Below, in pieces: positions 22,205 to 32,349 of a stretch of 54,748 nucleotides of DNA (positions are counted from its first letter, which is position 1; the number at the start of each line of letters is the position of its first letter). This stretch comes from Gnetum montanum (taxonomy: Eukaryota > Streptophyta > Gnetopsida > Gnetales > Gnetaceae). The stretch is taken from positions 124,547 through 179,294 of the forward strand of contig MNCI01021501.1 in assembly GCA_015680685.1 (NCBI GenBank), read 5' to 3'. The notes under the pieces were generated by a model. It did no database searches and was not told where the DNA came from. It saw nothing but the letters and a program-made list of their open reading frames with translations. Position numbers and translations under genes: made by a program.

Positions 22205-22560
22205 GGTGTCACAATAGGAATGGAGTTCAACAAAATGGTGTTGAACAAAATGGCGTTGCACAAAATGGGTTTAAATGGTAGTCTACCCACTATTTTCAAT
22301 GTAGTTAGTGAACTATTAGCGTTTGACAAGAAAATGGGCTTTAACAAAATGGGTGTTACAGTAGATGGGAAATCTACAACAAAACCCAATGGAATGGGTG
22401 GTTTTGTAGTAGATGGAAAAATTGTAGCAAAACCCAACGGAATGGGCTTTGCAGTAGATGGAAAATTGCAGCAAAACACAACGGAATGGGTTTTTGCAAT
22501 AAACAGAAATTTACGACAAAACCCAACAAAACGAGTTTTGCAATAGACAAGAAAATGACA
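22205..22560. repeat. ~50-bp minisatellite next to the PBS, old Tat
   Basis: Five or more units built from AAAACCCAAYGGAATGGGY followed by TTTGCAGTAGATGGAAA, best seen at 22346-22552. A simpler AACAAAATGGTGTT series lies at 22226-22275. It occupies the leader between PBS and gag, the same place as the 35905-36183 minisatellite of the younger element, although the units differ in sequence. The long open frames on both strands here are by-products of the repeat. Confidence 0.8.
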
Positions 22561-22590
22561 GCAAGATTTTGGCCAAGAATTTGGATGAAT

Positions 22591-22613
22591 GCCCTCCTTC
22601 AAGTGCTAGAAAA
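22591..22613 (-). other. Primer binding site-like sequence, old Tat
   Basis: On the minus strand the sequence just inside the 5' LTR reads TTCTAGCACTTGAAGGAGGGC. It matches the younger element's TTTGGCACTAGAAGGAGGGC except for changes that include loss of TGG, so it is a decayed PBS. I could not name the priming tRNA with confidence. Confidence 0.55.
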
Positions 22614-23526
22614 CTATTGGTGCTAGAAATATCGATTGCTAGAATGGAAAATCAAATGATTCAAGTGCTAGAACAATTTTAACCTTGAGTACCATGGGCT
22701 TCCGGTAAACGAGACTTAGGATGCACTGAACAATCTTGCTAATCACCTAGGGACTTTAAAAACATAAAACAAAAATGATTTTAGGATCGTAAACATGATT
22801 GGAAACAAAGACAAAAATGGCCCACTAAAAATGACCTACTGGAAACGTAAACAGAAAATGAAATTATAGTTATAGAAATAAATGTGGAAATAGAAATGGA
22901 ACTCAAAAGTTGCACAATGTAAAACAACAAATTTATAAAAAAAATATAAAAAAGATTGATTTCACAATGTACAATATTATGCCAAGGGCATAGGAAGTTG
23001 CTTGTGGAAGCTTGAAGTCCATTGGAGAAGGCTATCTCCATGATTCGATTTCTTCCCAACTTTGATCTATTGCAACTTTTCATCAGTTTCCACCAATTTG
23101 GCTATGTGGGCATGGGATTAGCATTGCATGCTTGGGGCAATGGAAACTACCTAGAAGTCTCTATGCCCAGTGTAGTCCCAATTTCTACCACCAAATGGCA
23201 CTACCAAGTGAGGATGTAATAGCTACAATGGGTTTTGATGACTACCAATGGAGATGAAAATGAGATAGGATCTACACTTTTAGCAACACTAACAACTGCA
23301 TGAGGGTGTTTACGTCTAGCATTGTGCTAGTTTTTGCTATTGGAAATGTAGGTGGACTACAAATGGGTTTAATGAGTGATGGATGTGGTTACTAGAAAAT
23401 GGTGAAAGTGGTGTTTTCTGCAAAATGGTTTTGAAATGCCAAGTGAAAAATTGCTTAGAGTGCCAAAATCCTAAGTAGGTGTGAATGCCAAAGAATGTCA
23501 AAAGTTGGAATCATTCTATAGATTAC

Positions 23527-24354
23527 TGATGAGACGCGATATTGCGTGGGCCGCAATATCGTGTACGCGATATCGCGTCCGCCACTGCGATATCACGTAC
23601 GCGATATCGTAGCCCATCGCCAATCCTATAAATAAGAGGTGGCTTTCCCTTGTTTAGGAATTTAGATCTAGACCCTTAGCTAAACTCTGGCAATTTTACC
23701 ATTCCAAAGATAGAATAGTTTCCATGCACCCGCAGTAGGAGTCTCAAAGTGAATGGATCTTTATTCGAGCAAATTGTACCTGAGCACATATTTGTGTACG
23801 AAAATAAAGACAAACTTTCTGATAAACCTTGCAATGTGTGGACTAAGCTAAATAGGAGTTAATTAATGTTAAATGTTTAATTGCTTTCTTAGATAATTAA
23901 ATCTCTCTCAACCCTTAACTCTCCTAGTTAAGTGCATTCAGTATGAGCACTTCAAGCACGTGTGTAACACTTGGTAACCCAGTAACGAGTAGCATTTGGT
24001 AATCCCAGTAGTGTTGCACTGGTTCAGGGTGTGTACAGTAAGTGGGAACGGATACTGATGCTAGGATACTTAGAACTTAGCTAGCGAAGAGTTAATTAAA
24101 GTTAGTCATTTAGTCTCTTCACCCTTCACCTCTTAGCATAGGCGTTAAAAAGATAAAAGACAAAAAAATCATATACCCCAAACTCACTTAACCATACAAC
24201 CGTGACAATACAAGTGAGTTTGGGAAGACAGCAATTGATTAACCTTAAGTGTTCCATTAGGGCGCGTAAGCACTTAGTCTTTGGAGTTTGACCGGATCAC
24301 GCATGCACACTCATATTCGTATGGTTGAGTGTAGGGGTACCTCGCCACTCATCA
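23527..24354 (+). mobile_element. Solo LTR B of the element A family (828 bp)
   Basis: Starts TGATGAGACGCG and ends CTCATCA, homologous to LTR A. It is flanked by a perfect 5-bp target duplication ATTAC (23522-23526 and 24355-24359). No internal sequence is attached on either side, so it arose by recombination between the two LTRs of a complete element. It sits inside the 5' LTR of old Tat and is therefore younger than that element. Confidence 0.9.
23533..23636 (+). promoter_or_regulatory. U3 palindrome cluster and TATA box, LTR B
   Basis: GATATTGC, GCAATATC and three GATATC sites with ACGTACGC spacers lie between 23533 and 23612, followed by CCTATAAATAAGAGG with TATAAATAAG at about 23625-23634. 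The order is the same as in LTRs A, C and D. One palindrome pair has drifted to ATATTG/CAATAT, a compensated change that keeps the inverted symmetry. Confidence 0.65.
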
Positions 24355-25197
24355 ATTACCCAAAAAAAATCCAAAATTAGAACCTGGAAATGGTGTCAAC
24401 ATTGGGCTTTTATAGGTTTAGGGTTGTCATTTTAGGGCCTGCATTTGATTACCATTAATTGTTGACAAACTGGCGTCAATTGTGGGTTGTAACAACAACA
24501 ACTACTGGTGTAGTCAACCAACCACTACTAGCATAGTCAATCTACTACTGCTCAATGTAGTCAACCAACTACTGCCAACATAGTTGGTTTTTGTGGTAAA
24601 TCCAAAATGGTCTACACCTACAAAACTCATCCATTTACTATATATAGTAAACAAGCTTTTGTGACTATGTTGAAAGCTTTGGAAATGGGAAATGGAAAAG
24701 TATGGGAAAATGGAAAGATGAATGAAAACTATAGAAATGGTGCAACCCATCAGAAAGCATCATGCCTGGTGAAAATTGTTGTTTGGCCACTGTTGACTTG
24801 GGACGCATTCATTGGTTGTTGTTGGAAAAATGGCCATCCCAACAATGTCAATGTTGCATCTCTGCCTAGTCCTAGTGATGACTATGCTATCTACTATAGC
24901 TATTGTGCCTACTAAGAATGGCTCCAAAAGTTGAGGCTATACCCCTGCAAAAACTCATGAAAATGCCATTTTTAGCCATTCCAAAGGCATTTTTGGCCTT
25001 CCCTAGCTCAATATGGGCATGGGATACCTATTTCTAGTTGGGAAATGAGGCAATAACAACTTTTGAAACATTTTTTAGCCTCAAAAAGTTGAGATATGCT
25101 AGATTGTATCTTATGCACTACATATCTTACATTTACAATGAAACTTTGTCTCAAGCTGAAAAGTGGGATTTGCAACATGAATTTTGGTGGTGTTTCA

Positions 25198-25860
25198 ATT
25201 ATCTAATACTCAATAGTTTCTATTCTCAACCATTCCTATTCATTTAAGAAATCAAAGTGCTAGAGCAAGAATGACCTCTCATCATCTCCTCATTGAGACA
25301 TGTCATTAGATCAATTTACCATGAGAACAACATATTTGTAGACTATGCAAACAAAGCATAGAAGATGGACATATTTTTTTATTTTGCTCATTTTTGACTC
25401 ACATTTGATTGAATTATACTATTAATTGTAATCATTTCTTTCTTTCAAATTGACCCTATCTGCTTAGGGCATTACATCAATGATACTTTCAACTTTCTTC
25501 AAAACTATGTTAAGGCATTGTAATCATCCAACAAATCCTTTGTCATTTCCTAAACATAATACAAACTTCCAATTTCCATATTCAAGAGAATCTAAAAATG
25601 TTTTGAGTTCAATGGGCTCTAGTTCTATTTCCTTTGGAATCTCCAATTTTCCCTAATCCATCTCTTACACTTGCCTATTTTTAACTTGGGAAAGTTGTTG
25701 AAGTTGCTCCATCTCATCCATTTTGTCAATATAGGCACTTTTATTGCTTTTTTTTATAAGATTAGTCCAAAATTTGAAATTTATGTCATAACTAAAGAAA
25801 GAAGTCTAGTAAAAAAAGTTTTAAAATTTCAACCATAATTGATTGGAGAAAGGATCCACC
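25198..25860. other. Flank right of old Tat, weak gypsy trace
   Basis: No intact gene. On the minus strand around 25530-25700 the reading PKEIELEPIELKTFLDSLEY resembles the short linker found between protease and RT in gypsy pol (ELKPLPxxLxY), so a gypsy scrap is possible but weak. The remainder is AT-rich and unassigned. Confidence 0.3.
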
Positions 25861-25861
25861 A

Positions 25862-25925
25862 CTTAGAGTGATGGTAAGATGCTTATTTCTCAAATTGTAA
25901 AACTTAGGTTTAAGCTTGGGTAGAG
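25862..25925 (+). repeat. tRNA-like SINE head
   Basis: TTAGAGTGATGGTAAGATGC fits an A box (TRGYNNANNGG), and about 35 bp later AGGTTTAAGCTTGG fits a decayed B box (GGTTCRANTCC). Spacing suits a tRNA-derived Pol III promoter. No cloverleaf is preserved, so this is not a tRNA gene. The downstream text (GGTAGAGCCACTTGAAAG) is unassigned. Confidence 0.4.
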
Positions 25926-25997
25926 CCACTTGAAAGACGTTACACTTTCACTCATCTACCAACCCTCCCAAGACATCACCTTAGTGGAATGAGCATT

Positions 25998-26815
25998 GGA
26001 TTGACCTATAATTTGAAAATTTAGCCATAAGTTCTGAAATCGCAACCATAATCCATTAGAGAAATCTAGTTTGTTGAAACCTTGAACTTTGAGGTGCATT
26101 TTTACGCCAAAATTTGAAATTTTCATCAAACCAATCCAAAATCTGAAACTCCAACAATAATTGGTATTTAGAAATCTAGTTAAAATTTTGAAAATTAAAG
26201 AACTAATTTTGAAACTTTAGCAATTGACAACATTTAAAAATCTAGCTAAAATTCTGAAAATTAAGGGGCATTTTGAGAATTGAACTCCAGCAATAACCAT
26301 AATTCTAAAACTAAAGATTTGGGAATTAAGAGGCATTCTTAGAATTGAACTTGGGACCTCTAATTTGAAAATTTAGCCATAAGTTCTGAAATTTCAGCCA
26401 TAATCCATTAGAGAAATCTAGTTTGTTGAAACCTTGAACTTTGAGGTGCATTTTTACACCAAAATTAGAGATTTTCCTCAAACCAATCCCAAATCTGAAA
26501 CTTCAACAATTGGTATATAGAAATCTACTTAAAATTCGAAATTTTCCTCAAACCAATCCAAAATCTGAAACTTCAACAATTGGTATATAGAAATCTACTT
26601 AAAATTTTCAACAATTGGTATTTAGAAATCTACTTAAAATTTTGAAAATTAAAGAACTAATTCTGAAACTTTAGCAATAGACAACATTTAAAAATCTAGC
26701 TAAAATTCTGATATTAAGGGGCATTTTGAGAATTGAACTCCAGCAATAACCATAATTCTAAAACTGAAGATTTGGGAATTAAGGGGCGTTCTTAGAATTG
26801 AGGTCGGGACCTCTA
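25998..26815. repeat. ~360-bp direct duplication
   Basis: The block starting AATTTGAAAATTTAGCCATAAG at about 26001 recurs at about 26361, and each copy ends near GGGACCTCTAA (26357 and 26815). Shared phrases include GTTTGTTGAAACCTTGAACTTTG and AATTGAACTCCAGCAATAACC. The second copy contains further short duplications (CAACAATTGGTATATAGAAATCTA at about 26510, 26572 and 26610). The units end at the tRNA-like segment, so the duplication may involve a SINE body. Confidence 0.75.
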
Positions 26816-26856
26816 ACAACAAAGCGAGAATCATACCACTAGATCAAGTGCCGTTC
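26796..26856 (-). repeat. tRNA-like SINE head (minus strand)
   Basis: Read on the minus strand, ATCTAGTGGTATGATTCTCG is an A-box-like segment. After a short interval AGAGGTCCCGACCTCAATTC stands where the B box should be; the copy one unit upstream at about 26344 has the better AGGTCCCAAGTTCAATTC. This is a typical decayed tRNA-derived head in reverse orientation. Confidence 0.45.
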
Positions 26857-26869
26857 ACCAGAATATAAA

Positions 26870-27780
26870 TTTGCTTTGACCTTAATGTATAAATAAAGTT
26901 TATCTTTTATTGAACAAGAATGCGCTAGCCTTGTTTGAAACAAAATCGGATATATGACTAATAAAATAATAGCACAGAACCAAAAAGGGACTTACAGCTG
27001 AATTCAAACAACGGTTGGAGTTCGAAATTGTAAAATGAGAATCAGACTTTGCGTACAAGAGAAATCTTCTCCTGCATCTGGTTTCATGGCTGGATGCTTA
27101 ACACTGTTCAGGCAATATACTCTGTCAATGCTAACACACATTAAAAGTAAGGAAAAAATTCAGAAAATAAAAACAACACTGAAAAAACGCCTTTTTAGTC
27201 TATAGTTCTTTGACAATGTAAGCAGATGAAAAGAAGCACCTGATTCCTTTCGCTTGGGAAGTATAGCCTAGCCACTGATATATTATGCTAATTTCCTCTC
27301 TTCCATTCAATTAGTCCATAGAGGCCTACAAAGTCCAACAAAGCCCTGCGTTTAAAAAGGGGAAAATCGGAGGAGGAAATTGTCCATTTAAATAAGGCAG
27401 AGACACATACGAAGTTAGGATGAACGGACAGCGACACATTTCCACTGGTATCTCTAACAACAATACTAACCATAGCAAAATCATCTCCAAGAACTTTAAA
27501 CACTCCATTTTAAGGACGCAGCTACAATGAGGTAAAACAATCATTGTTGAAGTACAATGAGATACAAAAATAATCTGATATACGCACGGAAACGAGCACA
27601 AGCGCTGGATAACCAAATCCAGACCACCAGAAGAGAGCATACAAAGCAACAGTTTTCTTTTGGTCCAGAAGTTGAAAAATTTGTGCGCTAAGACGACTAG
27701 CGGGAAGCGTGTTCGGTCGCTAAATTTTCATTTCTTACAAAATTTGAAAGATACCGAAGCAGGAAACATACGATTTCAGT
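26870..27780. other. Unassigned stretch with minus-strand open frames
   Basis: Slightly less AT-rich than its surroundings. The minus strand has two overlapping open frames (27288-27503 and 27326-27649). One reads FKVLGDDFAMVSIVVRDTS and might be a fragment of a host gene, but I recognise no family and see no partner exons. No repeat of the window matches it. Confidence 0.25.
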
Positions 27781-27799
27781 GGCTAAATTATTAGTGCGT

Positions 27800-27865
27800 G
27801 AACGCTTATAACTCGGAATCGAACCTGTAAGCCACGCTGTAACGAAGTAACTAATGCCATGTAAC
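27800..27865 (-). repeat. tRNA-like segment with good B box
   Basis: On the minus strand GGTTCGATTCCGAG is a near-perfect B box, preceded about 30 bp upstream by TGGCATTAGTTACTTCG, a weak A box. No complete acceptor stem could be paired, so I call it a SINE head or tRNA relic and not a gene. A short (AT)n run follows at about 27908-27920. Confidence 0.4.
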
Positions 27866-28351
27866 AGTTTTACCGAAACTTTATTTATTATCAATTGCCA
27901 GATAATTATATATATATATAAAAGGTTTGAAAAACATTAAAGTTAAAGTGAAAATTTAAAGGGTTTTGGGCCCTTTGGAATAGAAAAGGTATTATAGATA
28001 GTTTCAGTTTTTACTAGGTTTCCTTGTAAAGAAAAAACAATTTATAACAGGGAAAAACAAAAAATAAACTCACCAAGAGTTATAGGTGTTTTCACGTGAG
28101 TCCATATATATAAAAGGAATTAATAATAAAAACAATGAAACGATTAGATAAATTTAAATCATTTAAATTTATAAGGAAAAAGCTAAAAGCTAAAAGTACT
28201 AATATATATAAGAAAAATAATTTAGATCAAGAGAAGGAAAAAGGTGAAAAAATATGAAAGGAAAAAATAAATTCAAATCATTCAAACTGAGAAAAAAAAT
28301 TGGGAAAAATTATAAATTTATATCACTATGATAATTCAATCAAGAAGGTAA

Positions 28352-28412
28352 AAAGTTTGAACTTGCAACCGTTATGGTAAAACTTCAGTGCTTTATCACA
28401 AGATCATCAACT
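28352..28412 (-). repeat. tRNA-like SINE head (minus strand)
   Basis: Reverse reading gives GATGATCTTGTGATAAAGC (A-box-like) and GGTTGCAAGTTCAAACTT (B-box-like GTTCAAACT). The layout is the same as that of 26796-26856, which suggests the same SINE family. Confidence 0.35.
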
Positions 28413-28451
28413 CTATTACAATAGTTTGTTATTTTTAATTATATTTATTTA

Positions 28452-28625
28452 GCCTTGACTTGTCACTTCTATCTTAATTTTGCTAATTTTTAAGCCTTTC
28501 GATTCTAGAGCATGTCTCCACTTTTTCATTTTAAAAGCAATATTTTCTTGAGCTATATACACCAACACAATATCATTTGCAAATAGCATACACTAAGGAT
28601 TTTCATCTTGTGTAACTTGTGAGTA
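28452..28625 (-). pseudogene. LINE reverse transcriptase fragment
   Basis: The minus strand reads CMLFANDIVLVYIAQENIAF then KMKKWRHALESKGLKISKIK with a final TEV-like end. This is the plant L1-type RT block that normally carries FADDIVL (catalytic Asp-Asp), W...LESKGL..S..KTE. The catalytic pair is N-D here. About 55 residues remain, with nothing of the rest of the LINE alongside, so it is a 5'- and 3'-truncated relic. Confidence 0.75.
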
Positions 28626-28640
28626 ACACTAAGGAGTGAA

Positions 28641-29742
28641 ATTTCTTGCAAAGAGATATTATATACTTAAGACTTGTGATTCTTAAAAATCAAGTGAAGA
28701 TGGAGGTAACCAAGGTGAAGGCCATAAAGGATTGGCTAATGTTGGGGAGCTACGTTCTTTTCTTAGCATGGCATGCTTTTATACAAGATTCATTAGAAAT
28801 TTTGGGGGCATTTCGTTGCCAATGTTTCCTCTCTTGAAGAGGAATTGGTCCTTTGGATGGAATGATGAGATGCAAAGAAGTTTTGATTTTTTGAAAGAGA
28901 AAATTAAAAGTGAACTAGCACTTGCAATTCTAGATTTTGACAAACATTTTCAAGTGCAAGTAAAATGAAAGAACAACTAAATTTTGTTTAGAGAACCTTA
29001 ATAAAATTAAGGTAAAAGTACAACATCTATGATAAGGATTTGTATGCAATTCTTTAGGAAATAAGCATTAGAGGCATTATTTGTTACCTAAAGAATCCTT
29101 GTTGATGATTGATTACAAAACACTTCAATTTTAAAATTTCCTGAAAAAGCTAAGTATCAAATATATGAAGTGACTAGCACAATTGCAATAGTTCAATTTT
29201 GTGTTAAAGCATAAAAGTAGGAAGAGCAATGTTTTGGTTGATGCATTATCTAGTGTGCATGTTTTGAATTTTAGTTCACCACAAGTTGAAGGTATGAATG
29301 ATTTATTCATTTATATAATGATGATTGTGATTTTGGGAAAGTTTAGAAGGACTTGACTGAGGCTTTGATTGGAAGAATTGATCAATGGAGGGATTACCAC
29401 TTCCAAAATGGTATTCTCTTCAAGATTGAGAAGGTGTGTATTGCTAGATGTGATTTTAGGGCTAAGATCATCTTGAAGAAGCATTGTAGAGGGTTGGTAG
29501 GCTATATGGAGAGAGATAAAATCCTTGAACTTGTGGGAAGAAGCAATTTTTAGCTAGGTAAGTTTACCAAAATCTCAAAATTCATCAAAGGAATATTTGA
29601 CATGTCAAAAATTAAAAGAGGAAAAGGCATTAGATGGCTACTATTTACCATTGCATATTTCTAAGTCACCATGGGAGAGAGAGCATGTTCAAGATATTTT
29701 AAATACCAATAATTTGTTTGTAGTTATTGGTAAAGATATGGA
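28641..29742 (+). pseudogene. Gypsy pol remnant: RT thumb to integrase N-terminus
   Basis: Plus-strand readings: VGELRSFLSMACFYTRFIRNFGG and WNDEMQRSFDFLKEKIKSELAL (28732-28968), which are the RT connection and start of RNase H; VQYLKHKSRKSNVLVDALS-like text (about 29200-29260, the RNase H DALS box); then the HHCC zinc region of integrase (HCRGLVGYMERDKILELV, TCQKLKEEKALDGYYLPL, SPWEREHVQDI at 29450-29700). It is a chromovirus-like gypsy pol, different from the Tat copies here, and full of stops and frameshifts. The frame is cut at 29742 by the insertion of the younger element, whose target duplication is ATGGA. Confidence 0.75.
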
Positions 29743-30622
29743 TGGTGCGACAAAAAACGTTAGTGGCTGGAAACACCGAGAGCTTTTTGGGCGCATAGCC
29801 TAACCTCGAATCCGTGCGAGGGTTGTGCTAGATAAAATGGAAACAGGGTGCCCTAAATGGTCTAGTTGAACAAACATGGACTTAATCAGTGTACAATAAC
29901 CCTTTTGCAAACAATAAAAGAAAACACAATGTGCACAACAGTAGAAACGTGCTAGAGTGCGTAACAGGGTAGTGAACATAATTTAATGCTTAACAATGCC
30001 AAATAAATATTGTGATAAACCAAAAAGAGAGTTTGAATAGAAAGATACACCGCCCTGAAAAAGGGTATAGGTATACAAAGTGTACAATAGGCACAGTAGA
30101 AGTGGAATCACAACTTTGGTGGTGTCGGGCTGTGAAATTTGGTGCTTACTGTGATAAACTGTGCCTCTTGGGTCGGTGGTCACAGTATACCATGTGATGT
30201 AGTTGTGCCTCTCTATCGGTGTGGTGTGCTCTGGGTCTTGTTCACCCATGGAGCTAAGTGCCAAAATGCTAAAATGCCAAATGCCGAAATGGAAATGCCA
30301 ACTGCTTTGCTGGTGAAGAAAATTTAAGCCTTCCCCCCTTTATCCTCTTCCCTTTTTTTTAAAGAGGACGCAGAGGTATTTATAGGGCTAGGGTTAGCCC
30401 AAAATGTGGATATGGCACCACATGGTAGTGCGGTAGGTAACAACATGTAATAGTAAGTAACAGTGCGTAACAGCGTAGCGTAACGGGGTGCTACGCTAGC
30501 ACTATAGTAGGATGCTATGCTATGCTATACTATGCTATGCAACGTAGTAGCATGTAACAATGCATAACACTTAGCCATATTTGCAGTTGCAATGCCAAGA
30601 CCCAAAATTTTGTGGTGTTTCG
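29743..30622 (-). repeat. 3' LTR of the gag-pro element (880 bp)
   Basis: Runs from TGGTGCGACA (plus strand) to TTTCG at 30622. The last base pair of the usual TG start (minus strand) has mutated to CG; the sister LTR keeps TG. TATAAATACC on the minus strand (30376-30385) is the core promoter. A GCTATGCTATACTATGCTATGC-type simple repeat at 30505-30541 replaces the longer array found in the other LTR. Confidence 0.9.
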
Positions 30623-30635
30623 ATGGCCCCTCTTT
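30623..30635 (-). other. Polypurine tract of the gag-pro element
   Basis: On the minus strand AAAGAGGGGCCAT directly precedes the 3' LTR. The old Tat copy of this position is the degenerate AAATAGGAACTAA next to 4445. Confidence 0.8.
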
Positions 30636-31726
30636 GATGACGTCTGAAAGAGTGGCCCGAGAGACGTCGACAAAGAATTAAAAAACACCACTGCAGACAT
30701 ATCACCAACGTCATTTGTTAGCACAAGATCGGATGTTGTTTTACCATGCTTAAGAGTGTTAAGGGAATAGGTTATGTTAGGGGAGAAGGGGTATAGGCAA
30801 TGTTAGGGAGATGAAATTTAAATGGAGGGAATGAAATGCAAAGAGTGGATTGTGATGTAAGATGCAAATTTAGCATGGTTTATAGTGACCATGGCATGAA
30901 GTAGCTTGCCTCTGTAATGTTGACCTCTTGTTGGAGTGTTTATAAGAGTGTCAAAGTTCATCCAAGGATGAGCCAATTGCAAAGCTGCAACGTTGTTGCT
31001 CTTTTTTTTTCTATGAGGCGAACCTTCTTTGGGTTCAGCTTATTGCTAAATTTTAGCTATAAGTTGGCCATCGAGAAGATGAACTTTGTTTCCCAGGGAT
31101 GATTAATGTTACATCCACCTAGGATTTGACTATGCAACAAAGGCACCCCACAGGATGAATTGGGTTACATCAACCATGGGTTCTATAGTTGATGTGAAGG
31201 GAATGCCGTGTGTGTCATAGTGCGTATGCATCAAAGGAGTCTGAAATTATGAGTATAGGGAGGATGAAAGGATATTTGGATGAAGAAATGGATGTGCATA
31301 GGATGTAACAAGGATGAGGGGGGTGTGCACTCTTGAGTGGCTCAACTAGTCTAGTTATGCACATCAAAGTAACATGATAACTTGCTACTGCGATGAAATG
31401 CACCTTCACACGACCATCTCCAAGGCTTCATTCTACAAACACAACTCATAGAGGACAAGAAAACCACAAAATGTGAAATGCAAGTGCAAATGCTAGATGT
31501 GAAGATGCTGCAAGTGTTGGATGTGAAGATGTTGTGAAAGTGTCAAATGTTGTGCTAGTTGCAAGTGCTCAGGAAACCAGTGAAGGTGCCAGGGCAATGA
31601 TGCTGCAAGTGTTCTGAATGGCGCACTAATGGCAAGTGCTCCAAAAGAATCACCAGAATGGTGGGAGGCAACGATGCTGTGAGTGCTTCAAAGGCAATAG
31701 CAAGTGTTCGGATCAAATCAGCTACA
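30636..31726 (-). other. 3' untranslated region of the gag-pro element
   Basis: No coding motif on either strand. Two stretches, about 30640-30760 and 31330-31470, are homologous to the 3' untranslated region of old Tat (4450-4600 and 5100-5240). Around 31490-31690 there is a loose repetition of CAAGTGCT / GATGTGAAGATGCTG phrases. Confidence 0.55.
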
Positions 31727-31982
31727 TGCCAGTTTAAAGTCCTAGTAGACCGTGATGTGCTAGTTTATAGTCCTAGCAGACTGTTGGATGCTAGTTTAAT
31801 GTCGTAGGGGACAGTGGATATTATGCCAGTTTAACGTCATGACCCAAGGATGAGTTGTTGTGCCAGTTTAACATCATGACCCAAGGACGAGCTGTGCCAG
31901 TTTGTAGTCATAGCGGACTGTCTGTGTCATTTTATAGTCATAGTGGATTGTCTGTGCCAGTTTATAGTCATAGCAGACTGGT
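31727..31982. repeat. TGCCAGTTTAACGTCATAGCAGAC minisatellite, 8 copies
   Basis: Eight units of 30-35 bp, each with TGCYAGTTTANNGTCNTAG followed by a variable tail (GCAGACTGT, GGGACAGTGG, or ACCCAAGGATGAG). The two ACCCAAGGA-tailed units are adjacent, which points to local unit duplication. The array lies downstream of protease on the minus strand, the same place as the four-copy array 18102-18232 of old Tat. Confidence 0.85.
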
Positions 31983-32349
31983 GCTTACCTTGCTTATGTA
32001 AGGTACAATGTTGCATGCGTAGTCATGTTGTGCACCTGTGAGATCCTACAAAAAGTCAAGTAGAAAGAAAACAACATCAAGAGACACCTATTGTAAATAG
32101 AGTTAAAATGTATGAATGAAAGAAAAGAAATGCAAAAAGTGATAGTTTTAGACCATTTCGGGTCGTAGGCTAATTTAAGGCCTTTTCGGGCCATGATTTT
32201 TTTGGAATTTCATGTTTTATAGTTTTCATATGTAATGCGTAAGCTAAGTGGATGGATGCATAAACAAAGTAAAACAAATATGTGAAAAAAATGAAATGCT
32301 TGATCTAAGTAATTAGGCAAAATGTAAATGCGTAGGTTAGTGCTATGTA
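31983..32349 (-). other. Spacer between minisatellite and protease tail
   Basis: AT-rich, no gene recognised. A diverged GGTCGTAGGC / GGGCCATG pair at 32161-32192 may be eroded minisatellite units. Confidence 0.35.

Larger units (their letters stand above)
3882..25197 (-). mobile_element. Old Tat-like Ty3/gypsy retrotransposon, nested insertions
   Basis: A minus-strand element recognised from homologous LTR segments at its two ends (3882-4445 and 24637-25197), a PBS-like site at 22591-22613, gag and protease at 18.4-22.1 kb, and RT, two RNase H domains and integrase at 5.4-8.6 kb. The two RNase H domains in series are typical of the Tat lineage. The left LTR is cut by element A, and its remainder lies outside the window; solo LTR B sits in the right LTR. 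Between protease and RT is an unusual ~9.5-kb stretch with a plus-strand accessory gene and a ~195-bp tandem array. It is heavily decayed. The 3' untranslated region is clearly related to that of the younger element at 29743-37105. Confidence 0.75.
22618..25197 (-). repeat. Old Tat 5' LTR (about 1747 bp plus solo LTR B)
   Basis: The right edge at 25197 is fixed by homology with the left LTR. The left edge, TGGTGCTAG at 22618, is placed beside the PBS-like site and matches the TGGTGCGAC edge of the younger LTR. Removing solo LTR B with one target duplication (833 bp) leaves about 1747 bp. Around 24500-24600 it carries several TAGCATAGTC and CAATGTAGTC motifs like those of the 9.4-12.5-kb array. 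TATATATAG at about 24640 is a possible core promoter. Confidence 0.65.

Noticed and set aside
22192-22602. Open frames on both strands (136 and 114 codons) as genes
   Set aside because: They arise from the leader minisatellite, whose unit length keeps frames open, and have no family motif.
23527-24354. A and B as the two LTRs of one 21-kb element
   Set aside because: B has its own perfect target duplication ATTAC and no PBS or PPT next to it, and A has a different target (ACTAT) confirmed by an empty site.
27288-27649. Minus-strand overlapping frames as an exon of a host gene
   Set aside because: No family recognised, no partner exons and no conserved splice context; left as unassigned.
27800-27865. 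Functional tRNA gene on the minus strand
   Set aside because: The B box is good but no acceptor or anticodon stem can be paired; a SINE head or relic fits better.
31727-31982. Regularly spaced repeats resembling a CRISPR array
   Set aside because: Units are imperfect, spacers are not unique, and the DNA is plant nuclear with retroelement genes around it; it is a minisatellite.
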